From: Sanghuangporus weigelae
Lineage: Eukaryota > Basidiomycota > Agaricomycetes > Hymenochaetales > Hymenochaetaceae
NCBI GenBank assembly: GCA_033182465.1
Contig: CP137320.1
Coordinates: forward strand, 372,001 to 436,000
Length of the DNA stretch: 64,000 bases
Direction of reading: 5' to 3'
In this document: piece after piece, positions 22,201-33,603 of the stretch
Numbering within the stretch: position 1 is the first letter of the stretch
Layout of the letters: each line of letters begins with the position of its first letter
The notes under the pieces: generated by a model
Seen by the model: the letters and a program-made list of their open reading frames with translations, nothing else
Databases searched by the model: none
Told to the model about the DNA's origin: nothing
Program-made: the position numbers and the translations under genes

Positions 22201-23787
22201 AGAAGACTCTTGCGAAGCCACGGATGATGCCCTTTCGGCCCGCATCTTACAAGGCGCATTCGCAACGGTCGATCTGTTTGCTTTCAATTGCTCCTGCATT
22301 CTCTCAAGGTCCCCGGTATATTTCAAGAGTGCACGGTATACAAGAAGCTTCACCCGGTAAGTTTCGGACCGGCAAACTCTTGGACAAGTTGTCAGCATCA
22401 ATAAGACAGAGAGTCAGCAGAAGAAATAGAGTACAGTACCTTCTATAAACTGGTAATTCATGATGAAATGCCGTGCACAGCCCTTCAATAGTCATCCTAG
22501 ACCACGACATCTTCGCAGTTATCCCACCATGGTTCACGACCTGATGACACGATCGGCGGGGTACAAGGACCAAATCACCCACGCGCTGTTCACAAACATA
22601 CACAGTGAATGGCGCCTTCGCGAACTCTTCTGGAGTTGCGACGCGTATCTCGTGATCCAGTTCCGAACCGAGCTTTTGAAAATAGGATGCTGCGCGAGCT
22701 GCGTCAGAAGAACGCGTCATGAACCAGAAGGCCGATCCGCCTCGCTCGGCGCTGCACATGAGATTGTGGCCCGAAGATGCGCAGAGATCTTTGTGTGCTG
22801 CGGTGAAGGTATCGCCTACTCCGTAGTAACACATGAGCGTCTCGACGCGTTCCTGAAACGCAGATATTAACAGATTGATTCACAATGAAGCACTATTGAG
22901 AAGAGCATACAGGTTCCGGAAGCAAGTCAAGAAGATCTTCTGAGCCATCTGGCTTCAAGAAATCAGGAAGGGTGCTCTGCAGCAGCCAATCCCGCCATTC
23001 TTTCGGACAAACAGCATCCTTTCCGTATAACCTTTCATCCTCTTCGATATAGTATTCAATGTAAATCTCGGATTTGGGATATAAATAGCCCTACCATCCT
23101 CTTCCGCGTACTCTGGAATCACCCTGCTCTTTTCAATGAATTCCTTGAAAAGAACTTCTTTATCCCTGAGAGTTACACAGTCACGAACAGCAATCACTAG
23201 GAGCAGAATAGCAAGCATTAGAATTGAGAATCAAAGTTACATAATATGCGCCTACTTTCATCTCCGTGCTCTAATAACCAATCAACTCCGAACAGTTTAT
23301 CTCCAGGCCATTGCGGAGTCTTCTCCCAATCTTCGATAATGAGCGGCACACCGCTCGCTTCATACTCCTTTATAAACTCGTGAAGGCGCGCACTATCCTT
23401 TATGGAGGACACGCTGGACACGCGAGGGACGTGTTGCATCCGCGATCCGAGCGCTACAAGCTTTTCTGGGGTCCAACCTTTTGTAGACGTCGCCATCATT
23501 CCTGATGAAGATGATAGCTCCCCAGAGGACTCCTTCAGTTTTATTTGCTCGAAACGATAGACGCCGGGATCATGGGAGGACGAAATGGAACTAGGGGACT
23601 CGGGAAAATGTGAACCGGGTTCAGGTTTTCGGCACGCAACCGTGACAATGGATACGCGTGACGACGCGTGTGACAGTAATGGCGTTCCCGCGTGAAATGT
23701 GCGTACAGCCAACCTTTCGGGCGCGGCGTCCAACTCAAACTGCCTCTGAAGAGCATGAGCTGTCGCAAGCATTGTAGTAGAACTCAT
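19290..23787 (-). CDS. JmjC domain protein with zinc fingers and coiled coil
   Basis: Multi-exon gene, about 1,100-1,200 residues. N-terminal region with KGWTPEKLVALGSRMQHVPR and SGVPLIIEDWEKTPQWPG, then a JmjC core: MCYYGVGDTFTAAHKDLCAS (candidate iron ligands His and Asp in HKD), and VLVPRRSCHQVVNHGG (candidate second His). Next come a Cys cluster CDFCGADIFQSFFECRRC plus CPGCYIEGRTCDC, a second one around NCKKCHAARCFKHILKC, and, after the TSTSTSTVEGF splice, a disordered basic part and a heptad-like stretch near 19980-20140 (MRILEKNEQVIRQSKQEKKE onward). A putative histone demethylase or chromatin regulator, inferred from JmjC plus Cys-rich fingers; the substrate is unknown. A 54-nt intron at 20663-20716 is open in frame. 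The stop is at 19290-19292. Confidence 0.8.
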
Positions 23788-24339
23788 ATGAGAGACTGGG
23801 GTTAGGGAAGTAGGACCAGAGCTTCTAATTAATGTATCTTCTTCCTGTGCGGCGCCAAAACTGTACTAGGACTAGGGTGAACACATATCGCAAACTTCAT
23901 CCGAGTCGGTCGTTGTGAATAACTGTAAAAGATCAATCTTATCAAACACCGGTCAGGACTAATGGAAAGTGAAGAATTATGCATCGATGAGAGTTTCCCA
24001 TGACATGAAGATAACAAGGTTGTCCCATTATGGCGAAAAGAATCAGAAGGGAAGTCACATACGCCGTGTTTTATTGACAATTACATTCCGCAGGCCCTCC
24101 TCAGACGTGGACACGAGCCAATAGCCAGTGAAGAGGTCAATGCACCAAACGAATCAGACTTTACTGAGATATAGTATCTGGCAGGAGAACATGAAGCACA
24201 GCACTTCTGTTTATACTCTACTAGTAAGAGTTGGCCGCAGCAATTCATTCGTCGTTCCCCCTGCTTCTATGTCTGGAAGCTCCGTTATTGATGAGCGCAG
24301 AAAAGCAGTGCACATAATGAAACTCCCGGTTACATTAAG
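23788..24339. other. Intergenic region upstream of JmjC gene
   Basis: About 550 nt between the JmjC start and the stop of the upstream RING gene, both on the minus strand. It should hold the RING gene's 3' UTR and the JmjC promoter. The reading frames here look like chance. Confidence 0.5.
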
Positions 24340-26057
24340 CTATCCTGGTGGTGCAAACGCTGATCGCTGCGTATACCCATTCCCGAATCCCGATCTTCCT
24401 TGTGCAGACCTGACACCTGAGGAACTTGGAGGCGCGAAGGATCTTCCGTTTCCGGTAGTCGGAGTCCAAGGGACGAAACGCTGTTGAGAACCGTTGGGTG
24501 TAGAAGGCACAAACCGTTGTGAATTCGACACTCCGGGCAACGCATTCGACACTAATGCTCCTGGGGGAATGAACCGTCGCGGTGCTTGACCAAGACTTTG
24601 ATGCTGGCCTGTTCCAGTATTCTGGATGTGGTGCTGTTGACCGCCTATGTGATTGGATAGCTGAGGCATTTGCGTCCGAGAATGATCTAAGCAAATCGTG
24701 AGCAAGTTGCATATAAACAACCCGGATTTGCTTACTCTGCTCATATTGCGCCTGATCCGGCACTCTAGGCGTCATGACCCTCTGAATGTGCCGACCTTGC
24801 TGAACTGTACCGGGTTGCATATTTTGAACAGGCGTAGGTGGAGGTGGCATAAGCCGTCTTTCATTCTGTTGTTGCCGGATAGGCGCTTGCTGCTCATGCG
24901 AAAGCACTTGTTGCACCGGTCGTTGTATCTGAGAAGATTGCGGTGGCTTATAAGCGTATTGTCTGCGAAGAGATGACCAAGGAATTAGATCAAATATTCC
25001 GAGTTAGAACAAAGAGGGCTCACTGAGCGAAATGACTCGAACCGGGAGGTTGGGAATCATGATTGTTGGAACCATTCTGTGTCCCAAGTCGGGAAAGAGA
25101 CGGCGGAGGGTCATGATTTGGAGGAAGTGTGATTCGGGGTGGACCCATAGGTGTGTGTACCGAACGTGGACTCGACGTAGCTCTTCATAAACACGGATCA
25201 GGCATTAAAACAGCGCACAGAGAAACACAAGAGCGCATACATACAGTCCAGTGTCCACGAGGCGACGCTTTCCGTTCGCGTTAATATAAGATGCTGGCTC
25301 CTGTTGATACCGGTTGCCACTTTGCTGGTCTTCCCTTCGCTCCTCGTCATTCCATTCACCGCGTAATCGTGCAATTTCGCTTTTTAGAGCCTCGTTTTCT
25401 CTGGACAACGTGAGAACAACAGCAATCAAAGTTATTGCGGGATGGAGAAGAAACGGCCGAAAGCAACAGACTTTCGAATCGCCTCCATCTGTGAGATCTG
25501 ATCTTTGAAGCGGACGAATAAAGCCTGACATTGTTCATAACGAGCCTTGTAGTACCTGGCAGTACCAGCCAGTCGTTCGTATTGGAACTACAGTAAGAGA
25601 TCTTCAAGTAAAGTCATAGATAGGCAAGGACCAATAGAGAACCTTTGATGCTTGCGCAAGGGAGTCCAGTTTGAAGGGAAGCGAGCAAAACCAGTCAGAG
25701 AACGGGAGTGGCATCTTGACAAATATTATCCTAGCGATGGAGTATACTCAATTGGAAGCAAGGAATGAACGCTCACCTCCTTCTGTAATGGCATGAGCTC
25801 AATCTTCTGAGCATTACAGCTCGGACAGCTTTGATCAGCGTCTACAAGAACTCATTCAGCGCGTCACGTTCCACGCTTTCCGCTCGCTCGAACTTACTGA
25901 GATGCGCATTGCAAAGGACATGTCCGCATTCCGTAAACCAAAAAGGTACACTTGGTCCAGAGGTGCCGTCTACAGAGAAAGCATGGTCACACTTGGCGCA
26001 AGTCACGAACTCCCAGATGCTAAAGTCTTGATGTTGCAGAGGTTCTTCCTGGTCCAT
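24340..26057 (-). CDS. RING/coiled-coil protein, Zip3/RNF212/HEI10-like
   Basis: Exon 1 encodes an atypical RING: FVTCAKCDHAFSVDG, then VPFWFTECGHVLCNAHL, and across the intron NADQSCPSCNAQKIELMPL. Directly after it come WFCSLPFKLDSLAQASKFQ and YERLAGTARYYKARYEQCQ, then a helical run (VRFKDQISQMEAIRKS and, after an intron, ENEALKSEIARLRGEW) and a long Pro/Gln/Ser-rich tail (RPVQQVLSHEQQAPIRQQQ, ending SAFAPPG). A single small RING, an adjacent coiled coil and a disordered Ser-rich tail is the layout of the meiotic crossover E3 ligases Zip3, RNF212 and HEI10. I infer a SUMO or ubiquitin ligase acting on meiotic chromosomes; the match is by architecture. An in-frame upstream ATG at 26117 is an alternative start. 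Confidence 0.6.
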
Positions 26058-26363
26058 AAGCAGACAGTCCACAGCAAGAATCAGAGTGTCCTTTGGTCCA
26101 GGTCTACAATGCTGCAATGTGTTGAAGGAAAGATTCCGAAGTATTGAATATGATTAGGAGTAAATTAGAAAAATTAGCAACGACAATAAGGATATGTGTT
26201 TGTGGTCGTTCTAGTTTTTGTGGAACTGTCCAAGAAGACGCGTCGGCGTCGGCGAGAGCATCGATATCTCACATGATTTAAAGATTATGTCAGCGGACTG
26301 CCGCAAACGAAGATCGACTCAAGTCACAAACTCCAAGTTCTCCCTCCAGCAGCGACCACCACC

Positions 26364-27779
26364 ATGTCCTCATCAGGAGTACCATCCAAAGTCTCTTTTA
26401 CTGTCCGCCGCCCGACACCGGTGTCGAGGCAAGGGTCCTCTGGTCCTGATACCGATGGAGAGGGATTCAAAATTCCAGCTCTACCGAAACGACTCACAGA
26501 AACTGGTCGTTCAACTCCAGGCAGTCCACTTTCGAATGGCAGGTCATCTCGCCCACCAAGCAGAATTGCTGAACCAGACTCAAGCGATGACGAGGAAGAA
26601 GCCGTCGATGAGATGGTAACAGGATTCGACCAGTTTGGTGTGCAGCGGTGTGTATTTCTTTCACTCTCATATTGTCCAGGTCCTCAACTCAAAGTAGCCC
26701 ACTTCTCTGGCACAAATAGACTGAATGGAAAGAAGAAAGATGAAGGCCCTCTTGTTATTCCCGCTCTTGCGAATCGCGACTGGAGAGAGATTGCACGTAA
26801 GCGTAAAGCAGCGGAAATGTTTGCGCCCGCCAGTGGTGCAGCAAAGACGGGCGCCGACGGCTCCGTTGGAGGTTTGGGTACGAAAGATACCATCAACTCC
26901 AGACCTCAGGCTATTGGCCTAGTGAAAATGGAGAAGAAGACGCGTATGGATATAGATGGCGACACCACGACGCTGTCCGAAGAAGTTACTATTACCGAGG
27001 CAGTCAAACCTAGCGAAGAAACTGAAGACGACAAAGCTATTCGGGCGATTCTTGCCAGAGTCAATGGTGAACACGATTCGGATTCTGAGCTCTCAATAAG
27101 TGCTATTCCGGTGAACAGCAACGATTGGACGCGTCCTGCAGACGAAACGGACGCCTATCGAAAAGATGTCGTTACTCGCCCTGATCCTGCGACTCTTGAT
27201 GATTACGAGCGTGTGCCTGTTGAACAATTCGGTGCAGCGCTACTTCGCGGAATGGGTTGGAAGCCCGGACAAGCCGCATCCCGTACACGAACTGGTCCTG
27301 TGGAGCCATATCTCCCCGCTGCCCGACCTGCACTTTTGGGTATAGGCGCGAAAGAGCGCGAAGCCATTGACGATGGCTCTAAATCGAAGAAATCTGCAAG
27401 GCCAGAGAGACGATATATACCAGTTGTGAAGAAAGAACGAGAAGGGAGTGGACGAGACTCAAGGTCAGCGCCTTCCTCACGAAGGACCTCAAGGTCGCCG
27501 GATCCTGATAGGAGAAGGGCAGACAAATCAGACTGGGATAAGGACCGAACGCGCGACCGTCGAGGAGACGAAGATAGAGATCGCGACTATAATCATGATA
27601 GACGAAGGGACAGAGATCGGGAATATGATTATAAGTGGTCGGACCGAGAAAGGGGCCATGACTATGATTATGACCACAAAGACAGAAGGAAGGATGGGGG
27701 AAAAGATTACGAAAAGGACCGGAATAGAAGAAGAGATGACGATAGGCGGCGCGAGAAGGCCGCCAGGGATAGGTCTTAA
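26364..27779 (+). CDS. SPP2: Pre-mRNA-splicing factor Spp2 (GPKOW) family
   Basis: Spp2/GPKOW recruits and activates the DEAH helicase Prp2 (DHX16) before the first splicing step. Exons 26364-26647 and 26720-27779 give 447 residues. The diagnostic G-patch-like segment is RVPVEQFGAALLRGMGWKPG, followed by YLPAARPALLGIGAKE as in the family. The N-terminal part contains FSFTVRRPTP-like and LVIPALANRDWREIARKRK sequence. The C-terminus is a long Arg/Asp/Glu/Tyr-rich tail (about 27500-27776) reminiscent of RD/RS-type domains. The 72-nt intron (26648-26719) is a multiple of three and has no stop, so retention would keep the frame open. It is divergent from the RING gene about 300 nt away. Confidence 0.88.
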   Translation: MSSSGVPSKVSFTVRRPTPVSRQGSSGPDTDGEGFKIPALPKRLTETGRSTPGSPLSNGRSSRPPSRIAEPDSSDDEEEAVDEMVTGFDQFGVQRCVFLSLSYCPGPQLKVAHFSGTNRLNGKKKDEGPLVIPALANRDWREIARKRKAAEMFAPASGAAKTGADGSVGGLGTKDTINSRPQAIGLVKMEKKTRMDIDGDTTTLSEEVTITEAVKPSEETEDDKAIRAILARVNGEHDSDSELSISAIPVNSNDWTRPADETDAYRKDVVTRPDPATLDDYERVPVEQFGAALLRGMGWKPGQAASRTRTGPVEPYLPAARPALLGIGAKEREAIDDGSKSKKSARPERRYIPVVKKEREGSGRDSRSAPSSRRTSRSPDPDRRRADKSDWDKDRTRDRRGDEDRDRDYNHDRRRDRDREYDYKWSDRERGHDYDYDHKDRRKDGGKDYEKDRNRRRDDDRRREKAARDRS

Positions 27780-27946
27780 TAGGCATGACTGATGCGCCAT
27801 GTTCTATATTTTTGAGTCGGTAATATGAGCACCGGCTATATTCTGCATATTCTCTGTACTGTACAGCGAGATTCTCAAGATGTTTCATAACCCGCGATAT
27901 CAAGGACACATCCATAAACCAGTCCGAAAAGCAGATGCCAGACGCG

Positions 27947-30174
27947 TTACTCCCTAACATTCAAGACGACAGGCAATTTCCCGACTTTCATCACAAAGAA
28001 ATCCTGCAGATCTTCCTCCCATTTACGCGGATCGTACCTAGCAGCAAACTTCATATCAAACTTTTGAACCATCGTCGCAACGACCATGCGCATCTCGAGC
28101 AAAGCCAGGCTCTTTCCGACACAATTAGCCGGACCAGCTGAGAAGGGGATGAACGCGGACGTGTCCGTGGTGAAACTATGGCCTTCACCGTCAATAGTGT
28201 CTAGCCACCGTTCCGGGATGAACGAGTCGGGTGAAGGCGCAAAGTAGCGCGGATCCCTGTGGAGAACATATGGCGGAACATACAATATCGTGCTTTCAGG
28301 CATCCATCTTGAGAGGATAGAGGGTAAGAAAAAGTCACCCAGAAGAAATGAAACGTGCCGGTACAAACCTTCCTGCAATCACTTTTCCGCCACTTCCTTC
28401 TATCGGAGTTCGTTGTATGGAAGTGGCTACAGCTGGCTGGAGGCGGAGAGCTTCGTTGCTTCGGCAGAAAATAATCAACTACTGTTGCCTGCAGCATTTC
28501 ACTCGGACGAGACGTACATGACAGCATTCAGATAGGGCATCCCGGCGAGTTTGACAGCATCAAATGGTTCTCCCTCCCCAGGAGGAAATTCTGAATCCAC
28601 CTCTTTCCTCAGTCTATCGAGCACAGAGGGATTTGCGAGTAAGTGGAAGAAAATGCCCCCCAAAACAGTGGAAATAGTATCTCCACCAGCAAAGATCGAT
28701 GCAAAGACTTCGTTCAAGCATTGATCCCTCGAGACTTCCATTTTCTCCAGTCCCTCTTCATTAGTCTAGGAACTCATGAGTAAAATGAGGTGAGCGGGAC
28801 GAGATGTCAGCTACTTACAAAATAATGGAACAGATCTCGTCTCTTGGAACCTTCCTCTTTACGCTTTTCATAACGTTGAATTGCAAGGTCTTCAAAATTT
28901 TGTTGCTCCGCCGAGACTACTGCTATCTTGTAAAGCAGATTAGTTATCCACGGTATGTGCTCCAAGTGTCCCGCTAGCCTAATGCGCGTCTGATCAACCT
29001 ATATAGATCCCGAGGTCAAGGAATTTAGCAAGACGTACTCCGCGTAATTCTCAAGCAGCGCTCGCATTCCTCTACCATCACCGCAGTTCATGAGCCCAAA
29101 TCCCTCTCCAAATCTACACGGCGCGGTGATTAGTCTATACGTAGCGAGTTATGTGCATAGTTACACCATGTCTCCCATAAAATCATACCTATTTGATTTG
29201 TTAGTACCAATTTGATCACGAATCTAGCATGTAGTTCGTACTCACGTAAAATAGGTCAACCATTGTGCAAGATCCAATGATGCGTCCTTTTCTCCGGAAG
29301 ACTTAGGAGGTATCTGTTTCCCAAGCTCTTCTACGAGCTCAAGAACTCGGATCTCCACCGTCACTTGCAGCTCTTTCAGAGATACTGTCGTGAATGCATG
29401 ATTCCATAGCTTTCTACGTTCGTTGTGCTGTCCAATATCCCGTAATGCAACAATATTTGGAGGTGTTCCGGGTTTAACAACAGCATCCCACACTGGAATG
29501 ATGAAATTTATAAGTACAGGTTAGCAAAATCAGTTTTATCATATTACTTACGTGGTCCTTTTTCTCATACCATCTGGACCAAGTATCTGAGGTATTGCTT
29601 CGACCTCGGTTACTGACAGATGGTTGGGACCTAAAGACATTATTATCTGATCAACCTGCGACTCTCACAGAGGAGATGTTGACTCACCGACGCGTACAAT
29701 AGGTCCGTATTTATCATGCAGACCCTTGAACAAGGCATACTGTTTTCCGCCCGATGCGTAGTACATTCCAAAAAACTTTGAAACCTTGAGCGAAATCGGA
29801 CCAGGATACTCTGCAAGAGGATGCAGCGTTGATATGCGATATAGAATTATTGATATCACCAGAGCAGCATAGAAAATTGAGTATGCAAAAAGAATGGCGA
29901 GGATTTTAGACTGCAGGTTGCCCAGTAGAAAGTAGCACGGAAGAGCTGGTACACCTCCTAGCAGCAGTATCGTGGCAGGGAGATTTGAGGGCTGAATTTC
30001 ATATTTATTGTAGATTCTATGAACGACCTGGGTAGCCCAACGCCATAAGTGCACTGCAACTGCAGGATACGAAATGACTCTTACCAGAGCGTAGAATATG
30101 ATGAAAAGAAGCGAGTCGCTCAGAGAAAGGTCAGGAAGATGCCATAGAGTCAACTCCCCAGTGCGAGACACCAT
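27947..30174 (-). CDS. Cytochrome P450 monooxygenase
   Basis: Heme-thiolate enzyme, probably anchored in the ER. The N-terminus has several hydrophobic segments (LLFIIFYALVRVISYPAVAV, LLGGVPALPCYFLLGNL, ILAILFAYSIFYAALVISII), more than the one anchor usual in P450s, followed by the Pro-rich hinge HPLAEYPGPISLK. I helix: FASIFAGGDTISTVLGGIFF, with the GGDT version of A-G-x-D-T. ExxR: EALRLQP. PERW motif: DSFIPERWLD. Heme loop: PFSAGPANCVGKSLALLEMR, with the Cys ligand but Ala in place of the consensus Arg. Basidiomycete P450s often vary there. About ten exons. Substrate unknown, and no biosynthetic cluster surrounds it. An in-frame ATG at 30231 is an alternative start. Confidence 0.92.
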
Positions 30175-30370
30175 GGTAGTAAAAGGAGAGGTCAAGATGA
30201 TGGTCAAGAACAAGTCGAACAAGGTGATCATGCTTCCACGATATGGGCGTCAGATGCGGGGCCAAAGTACGCTGGAACGCCACACGAGGATTTCACAGCG
30301 GATCGGATGGAGAGCGGATATCCAGGTCATATGCCAGCAGGCATCAAGACGGGCGGCAGAGAGAACAAAT

Positions 30371-30887
30371 TTATGAATGGAACATGCCGACAAGAAAATT
30401 CCTCGCAACTACACTAAGTGGAGGCATATCGAGATTTGGAAGCGCTTCGAGTAAGCTTATTCCCTTTCTGTTTTCGACTCCGATGTATTCCTCCACTCCT
30501 GCGGGAGTCATCCCCGTGCGCTGAATAGCGTGTAGCATTAAGGACACAAGGTCATCTAATTTGAAAAAGAGCTCAAGAAAAACCTCGACCTCTTGAGTGA
30601 ACATTCAAAAGACGGCTGTCAAGACGAGGAAGAAAACTAGTTCCTTCAAGTTCATAGACTATGTCAACGGACAAGTTTATTCAGGAAACTTTACCGGCAA
30701 TGTTTGTGCGAGCAAGGGCCATAGAAAGCGTCGCTTCGATGGGTGAAGGCTCCGATTTGCAAGATTCACTTTTGCGCTGAAGAAGTTTGGGCGCAGAGCG
30801 TGAAGTACGATAGGTGTAAAGTTCATTCACGTGCCTATTACGCGCCAACTCCGAAGCGGAGTTCCAATTTGAAAATGGCTTGTTCAC
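30371..30887 (-). other. Possible small gene, unidentified
   Basis: A minus-strand frame at 30371-30604 encodes 77 residues with ordinary composition (for example LFFKLDDLVSLMLHAIQRTG), and a second at 30681-30887 contains SPIEATLSMALARTNIAG followed by a GTAAAG donor-like site. I could not join them in a convincing way. It may be a short gene, a decayed gene or chance. Confidence 0.25.
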
Positions 30888-31236
30888 TTTATCTAGTGTT
30901 TTGCATTTTATCTTCTTGTGCAGACAGAATAACTCCCTAATCCGAGGTAAACCTGAACCTATCCATCCAGAATGGTTCAGAAAAGACTCCTGGGGTGATT
31001 TGGAACAAATGGGTCAAATATGGTAGACATGAGGCGAAGAGCATGTGTCGACCCATTCTTACCAATTATGATGGACGTATCACGTAGACCAATCGAATTT
31101 CAGAGCTGATCAAACTCACGTGAGATTAAGCCAAACATGGCAAAGATCGGCAAAGTATGTCATAGCTTTACTCCAATCCACAGCAGACAGACCGTCAGCG
31201 GATTCATCAAGGTATCTCAAATCCTCAATAGTCCGC
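30888..31236. other. Intergenic region upstream of TMCO4-like gene
   Basis: No supported feature. It probably holds the promoter of the + strand gene at 31237. A longer N-terminus for that protein, using an upstream exon, is possible. Confidence 0.4.
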
Positions 31237-33151
31237 ATGCCAGAATCAGACTTGGAAAAACTAACTCCGCCAAAAGAACTTAGCAAGGAGCAGCGCAAAA
31301 TCATCTTTGAGCATATATCTCGACGTCTAGCAGTTCACAGGAACAATGCTGAGCGATGGGCCAGCTATGAAGACTTTGTTGATCCAGGAAATGATAACGG
31401 GCAAATAATCAGACAAGACTTTGTGGAGGAGATAAATGCATGGGCGAATGCATTGCTCGAGAATGCTTGGGTCGCTTGCGAGGAACCTGGAAAAAGCGAG
31501 TACTACGACCTCCATACCGAATAATTCTAATAATGTACAATTGCTTACAGAAAGTCCAACGGTTGATGCTCTATCCGATACCTCACTACGGGACCTACAG
31601 CCTCTACCATCTCAGGACATTGTCTGTCGGTTGTTAAACACAATCCTTCTTCTGCATATCACCTCAACCAAGCATTACTCTTCCCACACCCGTTCATTCC
31701 TCTTGCAACTCGCACCTCTCGACGAATCAGCAGCAAGTGCAACACTCAAAGATCCCAAACACGCTTTGGCAGATGCTGAATCGCACGCTCAGACTGCGAA
31801 AGATGCGCAGTCGCGTAAAAACCGTGTTTGGCGCGCAGTAGGTGTCGGCGGCGCTGCAGTTGCAGGTGGAGTGCTTGTCGGCGTCACAGGCGGACTTGCA
31901 GCACCGCTTGTAGGTGCAGGTGTGTCCACTCTTCTCGGCGCGCTGGGTCTAGGAGGTAGCGCAGCAGGCGTGCTCGCTGCTGGTCTTGCAAGCTCTTCAG
32001 CCGTATGCGGCGCCCTGTTCGGTGTGTACGGCGCCAAGTCCAGTGCCGACATGGTGTCACGGCATACGAAGGAAGTTGCCGATCTGGCTATCGTGCCTGT
32101 ACGAAAGCCAAGAGAGACGCTTGCAGTGCGTGTGTGCGTGAGCGGGTGGTTGAGCGATCGGGCGGATGTTACTGCTCCGTGGACCGTGCTTGATGAGTCT
32201 GAAGATACATTCGCTCTGCAGTGGGTGAGAGAATCAAATCATATTAATATTGTCGTCTCGCTGACGAGTATTGCGGATTAAATTTCTGTCTCAGGAAGTT
32301 GAGGCGCTCGAAAAGCTGTCCACGGCTCTCGGAGACCTCGTCACATCGCACGCAATAAAATTCGTCAAATCTGAGATCGTACGTCCTCCCCTCCCCCGAA
32401 CAGTACTCGATAGCTCATCAATGACTATCAATGTAAACAGATTAAACGCACATTCCTCGCAGCGCTCTATGCAGCCCTCACGCCCATCGCCGTCCTCAAA
32501 GTCGGACAGCTAATCGACAACCCCTGGGCAAACGCCAAAGCACTCGCCATCAAAACCGGTACCGTCCTCGGCGAGCTGCTCGCCGGCGGCGCATTCGGCG
32601 CGCGGCCCGTGTCGCTATACGGATTCAGCCTCGGCGCGCTCGTGATCCTCACCGCACTAGAGCACCTCTCGACTCTCCCGGCAAGACGGACTACGCATAT
32701 CGTGCAGGATGTGTTTTTGATGGGCACGCCTGCGCCGGCGGACGATGCTGCGTGGACGCGCGCGCGGCGCGTCGTAGCAGGGCGGCTCGTCAACCTCTAC
32801 ACGGACGCCGAGTCTGACTACGTGCTCGCCTTCCTCTCCCGCGTTTCCTTCAGTTCCGCTACAGGCCGGTTCGGCGTGGCGGGTCTACAGCCCGTCCCAG
32901 TCCCCGGCGTCGAGAATCTGAGATGCGAGGGTGTGGAGGGGCACGTAAAATGGCGGGGCGTCGTGGGGAGGTGCCTTGAAATGTGTGATGCGAGGGGTGT
33001 GAGGAGCGAGGAGGCGAGGAAGCAGGAGGAAGAGGTTGGCGAGAGGATCAGGAGGGAGATTGAGGAGGCGCAGAAGTCCAAGACTCCTGAGTCGGAGAAG
33101 GAGAAGGAAGCTGAGGATGGAGAGAAAGGTGATAATAAATCGCGGACTTGA
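31237..33151 (+). CDS. DUF726 membrane hydrolase-like protein (TMCO4/Mil1)
   Basis: Exons 31237-31499, 31555-32224, 32295-32378 and 32441-33151 give 575 residues. N-terminal helical region (QRKIIFEHISRRLAVHRNNA, EEINAWANALLENAWVACEE), then a Gly/Ala-rich membrane region (AAVAGGVLVGVTGGLAAPLV, LLGALGLGGSAAGVLAAGLA), and an alpha/beta-hydrolase-like part with a nucleophile-elbow motif YGFSLGALV and VQDVFLMGTPAP. This is the DUF726 layout of animal TMCO4 and yeast Mil1/YFL034W. The C-terminus is a charged Glu/Lys-rich tail. A lipase-like role at a membrane is suggested by the fold; activity is unproven. The start is the first ATG in frame; an upstream exon is not excluded. Confidence 0.87.
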
Positions 33152-33603
33152 CGACGATAGTGTTACTAGACTGGAACATGTAAAATTGGATTGCGCACGG
33201 TACGAACGCTTCAAGTGTACTTATATGCACGTAGATACGTAGAAGGCTAGCACTCCGCACTAGACAATGTATAATAATGTCCATCCAATCCATTTATTGT
33301 ATGCATATACAAACATCTGGGCTTTATAAAAGTCCAATGGTGTGGGAGGGAGAGTCAGGAAGCGATGCTAAGACAGGTCAAGATGATACGGTAGGGCTAT
33401 AAAGTATGTGAAAGAGGTAGGGGTGGAAATATGGAATGTACGTAGATGCAAACGAAGATCGTACGGTCATTAGCATCAACGCCAGCGAAGATATGCGGAA
33501 GTGTAGGAAGTCAATTTATTCATCCCGATCCCCCAAGTGCCCCTGTGATACTCGAGATGTCTATTCCCGAGCCCTGCAGGAAGCTCTGTACAAAGGAACA
33601 AGA
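33152..33603. other. Convergent 3' intergenic region
   Basis: About 450 nt between the stop codons of the TMCO4-like gene (+) and the LEA2 gene (-). Nothing recognisable apart from presumed 3' UTRs. Confidence 0.5.
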
